Origin: Podaxis mareebaensis
Lineage: Eukaryota > Basidiomycota > Agaricomycetes > Agaricales > Agaricaceae
Reading direction: 5' to 3'
Length of the DNA stretch: 43,812 nt
Assembly: GCA_018524725.1 (NCBI GenBank)
Contig: JAEUWP010000294.1
Coordinates: 1 to 43,812, forward strand
Part shown: positions 38,631 through 43,812 of the stretch, piece by piece
Position numbering within the stretch: position 1 is the stretch's first letter
Layout: the number at the start of each line of letters is the position of its first letter
The notes under the pieces: model-generated
What the model saw: the letters and a program-made list of their open reading frames with translations, nothing else
What the model was told of the DNA's origin: nothing
Databases searched by the model: none
Position numbers and translations under genes: made by a program

Positions 38631-41600
38631 TCAAGTGTTGTAGTCCTCAAAAGTTATTGGTCCTTGTATCTGGTCAGTGAAGGAAAAGGCTGCCGGGTTT
38701 TCATGAAGGAACTCAATTAACCAAAAGATATTCGTACAAATACCATAAGGCCGGTGGTAAAGGGGACAGTGGTGAATGATGTGGTCCCACATTTCAAGTT
38801 CCTCACCACATGGGCAGGAGGTGATATAGCATCCTGGGAAGAAGCACTGTCTGAAGGCACCGATAGGCACATGGTCGGTCATGCAGTGGGTGAAGCATGC
38901 ACAAAGATTGGGGTCAGCACCAAGGCCTGAAGAGAGCCAAGTGCTGCTGTTGATGTATTTGGGTTCCAAGGGTTGGTCCGCAGGGTTGGTAAGGGGAAGC
39001 CAGTTGTGGCCTCAGTATTTGGGTATGTTCATTTTCTGCCTCCAGAGAGCAAGGCATTTGGTGGTGTAATGGTTGTGAATGTAGCCTAAAGAGGTGTGGA
39101 AGGGGAACCATGGGTTGTTGGGAATGTGCAGCGACTTGGCAAGATTGTGTGCTTGGAAGTGTACCAACCATTTTTCAGATGAGGGAACTGACCAGAAGTG
39201 GATATTATTGAGGGGGGAGGAGGACAACCACTCTCAGAGGAGAGGAATGACCACTAAAGCATCCTTGTGAGTACTGTGGGGGCCATAGTTAAACAGTAGC
39301 TTTGCAGATGAAATAGAGTCTGTAAAGAGAGAGATAGAGGAGTAGTTATGAGAGATAGTGAGAGAGATGGAAGAAAAGAGACTGAGACGGATAGCATAAG
39401 ATTCAGAATCAGAAGAGAGTACTTCCCCACAGGGGCAAATGGAAGAGGAGAGAATATCAGAGGCAGAATAACCAAAGACTATGTAAGTGGAGGTAGTGGA
39501 GAGCTGTGGATTGAGGGGAACTGAACCATCAGAGGAAACGACTAATGATACCAGAGAGGAGAAAGAAGAGTCTCTAGCTAGGTTGAGAGATTGAATGTAT
39601 CTAGCCTTGACATTATTATTGACAGGGGTAGGACATTGGTGAAAGTGAATTTGGGAATCGAAGTGGTTGACAAGACGCTGACCTGGCTTGGTGCTGGGGT
39701 GAAGACAGTTGAACCAGTCCAAGACTAATTGGGTGTCAGACACAAAGTCTAGTGCCATGGACCAGGTTTTGGTAGAGCACATGTCAAGGGGATCAACATC
39801 ACGTGTGAGGATTTTGAGGGGATGGGAAGGGGGAAGGGTTTGGAAATGGAGAGAGCATTGCTTGGCGAGCTTGAAGAGGTGGAGTTGGATGGGGATGAGA
39901 CCAGCAATGGCCTCAACACCACCCATGGGTGTTGTATGAAATGCGCCAGTTATCCAAAGGGCTGCTGACCGTTGCATTTGTTGGAGTTGTTTGATTAGGC
40001 CTTTGTATTGGCTGTTTCAATTGTACCACAGACAAAAGCCGTATATGGCTATAGGAACAACACAAGACCTATAGAGGAGGCACTTGTGTAGTGGAGATAA
40101 GCCTCGGATTGAATTACCAAGGAGGCACATGCACTTGACTGTGGAGAGCACCTTGGTAGAGTAGTAATGGATGTGTTCTTTGAAGGAGAGTGCCCAGTCA
40201 AAATAGAATCCCAAGTATCTGAGGTGATGCTTGGGGACGAAAGTGAGACAACCATTTGTGGGATGATCGACAGTAATGTGGGGATCGGGTTCCACCCAAG
40301 GGCAGTTAGAGAAATGGAAGGCCTCTGTCTTGTCATGTTCAAGAGCGAGGCCCATAGAGGTAAGCAGTTGTTCACAGCTAAGGTATACAGAAGCAAGTAG
40401 TTTACAGTTTTTATGAAATGAATCAGACTGTACAATAATGAGACCATTGTCTACAAAAGAGAGCAATTTACACCTAGCATTGTTGGAAAATTTGTGGATG
40501 AAAGGTGAGAGATAGAGGGTGGTTAAGATGGGGGAAAGAGCGGAACCTTGTCCTACACCTACAGAAGCAGGAAATGGAGGGGAAGAGTCATTGTTCCAAG
40601 AGTACTTAGTGAAATGATTGACTAAATAATTGGAAAAGAAAGATACCATGGAGGAATGGAAACCGTGTCTCTTAAGAATCTCAATTAAAAGAGAGTGATT
40701 AATAGAAGGAAAGAATTGAGTGACATCAAAAGCAAGGACACTCATTTTCAAGTTCTTTTTCCATCCAGTTCGAACCATGTGGGTGACAAAGACTCCTGCA
40801 TCCTCAGTTGAGTGGTGAATGATACCCCCAAATTGAAGGGGGTGTACAAGATCGAACTGGGTGGATTCAAATTGAAGACGATTGGATATCATCTTTTCGA
40901 TAAGTTTGCCTAGGGTGTTGAGGAGGACAATGGGCCAAAACATTTTAGGCATTGAATAGTGAGGTTTATTCGGTTTAGGAATAATAACCGAAGTTGACAT
41001 CTTGAAATATTCCGGCCATGTATGGAATTGGATACATGCAGAGGTGAAGGCTGTGAAGTTCAATTTAATGACATCATCTGAGATGAGGAGTTTGATGTGG
41101 GCCCATGTGAGATGGTCTGGGCCTGGAGTGGAGGAATTAGCACAGGGTGAGAGGGTGTCTGTCAATTCCCTGGGTGAGAAAGGGGGCCATGATTGTTCAT
41201 TTTGTTCTGGAGCAAATTTGGCTGTGTTAAGATCAACAGGTCTATTAGATGCTGTGTTGTAGGTCTCATTGAGTGCTTTCCATAAGCTTTCCGGTTCATC
41301 ACATGGCTGTCCCTTGTGAAGGATGGATTGGGATGGGGGAAGGTTCTGCTTTTTCACCCACGACATTAAGTCCCAAGGTTGTCATTTCTCCCTCGAGATT
41401 TCCAAAATCTTTTCATCAAAGAAAGCTCTCTTTGCTCTCTTAGTGGTGTGTCTGAAATTGCTCCAATTATGTTTGGTGCGATGAGCATTAAAAGCATATA
41501 AGGCATTGGAGCAATGGTTATTCCACCAAGGTTTTGAGCAGTGACAAATTTTGACTTCTACTGTGTTTGCATTCCATTCCTCAGAGATGATACCGAAGAT

Positions 41601-42509
41601 GGAGGTCATGTATTTATTGACATCATCAGCAGATTCAAAATTAGGGGGAAGTGCCTTGATGCGCAAGGAGCAATTGTACAGGAAAAGAGCTTCTTCTTTG
41701 GAATCTCTAGGTATGGTACATTTGACAGTGATGGGGGTGACATTTGATGACAGTGGGATGTGTGTGAATAGGGGAACATGATTGGATCAAGATCTCCAAT
41801 CATGTTGATAGGAATGTGTAGGGGCAGGAAGGTCTGGTGGAGATATAGTGAAAATGAGATCGATCACCATCGCTGATTTGTTGGGATCATCAGGAAAATG
41901 AGTAGGGGAATATTGGATTGGAGTAGATCTGGTAAGTCCGATCATATCCATGATGTCACACAGCAGATCAGCACGTGCCAGATGGTGGGATGCATTGTGA
42001 TCCCATTCAGGAGACCTCATGTTAAAATCACCTCCTGCGTAACGAATGTTGTTGGGGAAGGAATGAATACATGATTCCAAATAGTCTATAGATGAAGAGT
42101 CATTTGTTTCAAAGTAACAGTTAAGAAAATACTGTTTACTAGGACTAGAAAGTGAAAACATTTGAAAGTTGGGAGATGAGATAATGTTTGGATGGATAAT
42201 AGGGTTGAGAGAATGAATGGAGTTGCATACATATGTGAGAACATGAGGTTTGAGGATGGATTGGTCATGAAGTAATATCCAATCCCTGTGAATAGGTGGT
42301 CCTTCCATTGGATCTCCTTCAGAGGCCGATGTGGATGGGATGTTACAAATGAACCTGAAAGCAGGTTCTTGAATGCATAAAATGTGAATGTCTTTTAGTA
42401 ATGAAGAATTTAAAAGAAATTCTACAGTAGACCAGTTCTTTTGTACGTTAAATGAGCAGATTGAAATGTTAGATAATGAAGCAATGTTTTGAAAGGATTG
42501 TTCAGACAT
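38631..42509 (-). pseudogene. LINE2 ORF2: endonuclease, RT, RNase H (one frame, five TGAs)
   Basis: From ATG 42509 a single minus frame runs to TGA 38631 (1,292 codons) with stops only at 41787, 41382, 40017, 39234 and 39012, all TGA. Endonuclease: SFNV, IQEPAF, GGDFNMRSPEW; the terminal SDH reads SNH. RT: SVIIPKPNKPHYS, FDVTQFFPSIN (motif A intact), GVGQGSALSPIL, and motif C as SFVDN where SFVDD is expected. RNase H: SSDGSVPLNP, SDSESYAIRLSLF, LFTDSISSAKLLF. C-terminal finger: CYITSCPCGEELEMWDHII. It has no frameshift, so it is the better template for the family. Loss of the endonuclease and RT aspartates would make it inactive. Confidence 0.9.
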
Positions 42510-43812
42510 TAACAGTGTGTGCATTGAAATCGGCCTTCGCCTTCTCAGTCTTCATCTCCTTGAGTCAGTTTATAATCCACTCTTTGTCATATCTATGACA
42601 GAAGAATGGACATTTGTCACTGTTCACATGGTGTTCCTTGGAGCCACATGACAAGCAGTTAAATGAAGTCACATGTGGGCATTCCATGATGTTAGCAGGG
42701 GTTGGAGGATGGGGGTTGGGTCTGGGTTTGCTGCAACAGCAGTACCCATCGTGACAGTGGTTGTTGGTGTGGTGGGGGTCGCCACAAATAGCACACCTAG
42801 GGTTACGAGCCTTACATAGATGGGTGGGATGTCCCCATCTCCAGCAATGATTACAAAGAGGGCTGGTGACCCTCATACTGGTGCCTTGGAAGGTGCATAC
42901 CCTGTTTTCGAATAGGATGGTATGGTTGATATAAAGTTTGGCTCTCGAAGCTGTTTGAGAGTCCCAGAGGTCAAAGAAAAGGATGGCCGAGTCCAAATGA
43001 GGTGACACACGGCAGAAATGGGGTTTGCCAACAAGGTGGTTGACAATATCAGCATATGGGGAGGCATCGATGGCAGGTTTAATGTCATCAGCATTGTATG
43101 GGTTACCATCCTCTTTGAAGTATGGGAGGTTGGTTAGTTTGATGAATGATTTGGACATCGGAAGTGAGGGATTGACTGCGTTTCTGATATCCAGAGATGC
43201 AAAAGCTGATCTGTTGGAGTTGGCGATGCCTTTCTTTATGGCATTGAGTTCCACCTCAGATGTGACAGCGTTGGTGTTGAGCCAAAGGGTGCACTCATTC
43301 TTCTTCACTGACTCGACATGAAGAGGAAGATTCTTATGGTGAAGTTTGTGATTACAGCACCAGACAACAAGGTCTAGTGAAGTAATCATGAGATGGGTGA
43401 ATGTGTCATTGAATGGGACAACTATGTTTTTATGAGATGGGCCCTGGGTAGCCTTTGGTTGAGAGGAGTGGGGGGAGGGGGAAGTGGACTTGGGAGTAGG
43501 TGATTTAATGTCACCTGCATTACAAAGGAAGTTGATGACATCGACTGGTGACATCGAGGGGAATTGATTCTGGAGAGCTGCATACTTTTGTAGCTCATCA
43601 ACTTTGAGGGGTGTTTGAGAAGCCACCTTAGAGTATGATGACCTCTGAGTTGAGGGGGAGGGTGCACCAGACCTGTACTGAGGTTTGGTGGCTCAATTAA
43701 TAGGGGGAGGAGTGGAGGAAGGGGGAGAGAGGCGAGAAGGGGGAGGGGGGTTGGATTCCTTAGGGGGGAAGGTGGGGGCCATGATAGGCTTATGCTGTGC
43801 AGGAGTGGCTAC
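42502..43812 (-). pseudogene. LINE2 ORF1, partial at the window edge
   Basis: The minus frame enters at 43812 and ends at TGA 42502-42504, overlapping the ORF2 start as ATGTCTGA. In-frame TGAs at 43693 and 42565. It has the shared block QKYAALQNQFPSMSP and PMSKSFIKLTNLPYF, and zinc knuckles CNHCWRWGHPTHLC and CAICGDPHHTNNHC with a third Cys/His cluster, matching LINE1 ORF1. The Pro/Ser-rich N-terminal part continues beyond the window. Confidence 0.87.

Larger units (their letters stand above)
38272..43812 (-). mobile_element. LINE2, second copy of the Tad1/jockey-type LINE, 5' end outside the window
   Basis: On the minus strand it has ORF1 (partial), ORF2, a 3' UTR of about 360 bp and a poly-A tail (poly-T at 38272-38284 on the plus strand). 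It is the same family as LINE1 by protein identity along both ORFs, but clearly diverged. It is not interrupted by other elements, and no left TSD partner can be seen. Confidence 0.9.

Noticed and set aside
1..43812. tRNA, rRNA, CRISPR arrays, bacterial operons or phage genes
   Set aside because: No cloverleaf, rRNA core motif, spaced direct-repeat array or prokaryotic gene spacing was seen; all content fits a fungal nuclear genome.

Overview
The window looks like a transposon graveyard from a filamentous basidiomycete fungus, probably an Agaricomycete (order not determined). The reasons are short 48-60 bp introns with fungal splice signals, a Tad1/jockey-type LINE, chromodomain-bearing Ty3/gypsy elements, a Ty1/copia element, and heavy CpG loss in which almost every premature stop is TGA. 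I see no rRNA, tRNA, CRISPR array or bacterial-type operon.

Layout. (1) 1-375, minus: a decayed ORF running off the left edge. (2) About 905-2409, plus: 5' exons of an unrecognised intron-containing gene (H1), which resumes in frame at 34441 and ends at 36161. The 32 kb between is a Russian-doll nest, and every layer is bounded by a perfect target-site duplication (TSD). Layer 1 is a solo LTR of element X (X1: 2410-3102 plus 33753-34435; TSD aatgt). Layer 2 is a full-length LINE inside that LTR (LINE1: 3103-7825 plus 31638-33737; 15-bp TSD, poly-A tail). Layer 3 is a minus-strand chromovirus X2 inside LINE1 ORF2 (7826-31632; TSD cattt). Layer 4 is two elements inside X2: copia element Z in the X2 3' LTR (8509-16231; TSD ctgca) and gypsy chromovirus Y in X2 ORF3 (18004-26253; TSD attcc). 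(3) 36353-37017: an unrelated solo LTR (TSD ctatt). (4) 37312-37712: a decayed fragment resembling the C-terminal domain of the spliceosomal helicase Brr2. (5) About 37896-38068: a minisatellite. (6) 38152-38271, minus: the last codons of another gene, cut by a second LINE copy (LINE2, minus, 38272 to the right edge).

Most unusual content. X carries a third ORF after pol that runs through the polypurine tract into its 1.36-kb LTR, so each LTR itself encodes about 270 residues starting 5 nt inside the LTR edge. Y carries, between pol and its 3' LTR, an antisense gene with two introns whose splicing rebuilds a 419-codon frame with a GAL4-type Zn(II)2Cys6 cluster, a charged coiled coil and an acidic tail. 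Y also has a Tf1-like self-priming arrangement: an 11-nt match between the predicted RNA 5' end and the primer-binding site. Differences between paired LTRs are almost all CpG transitions, often CA in one copy and TG in the other, which points to cytosine-methylation-linked decay acting on both strands.

None of the elements looks autonomous now: every gag, pol or LINE ORF has in-frame stops or shifts, and several catalytic aspartates have become asparagine. Coordinates are hand-derived from the sequence. Family assignments rest on motifs, not on database searches.
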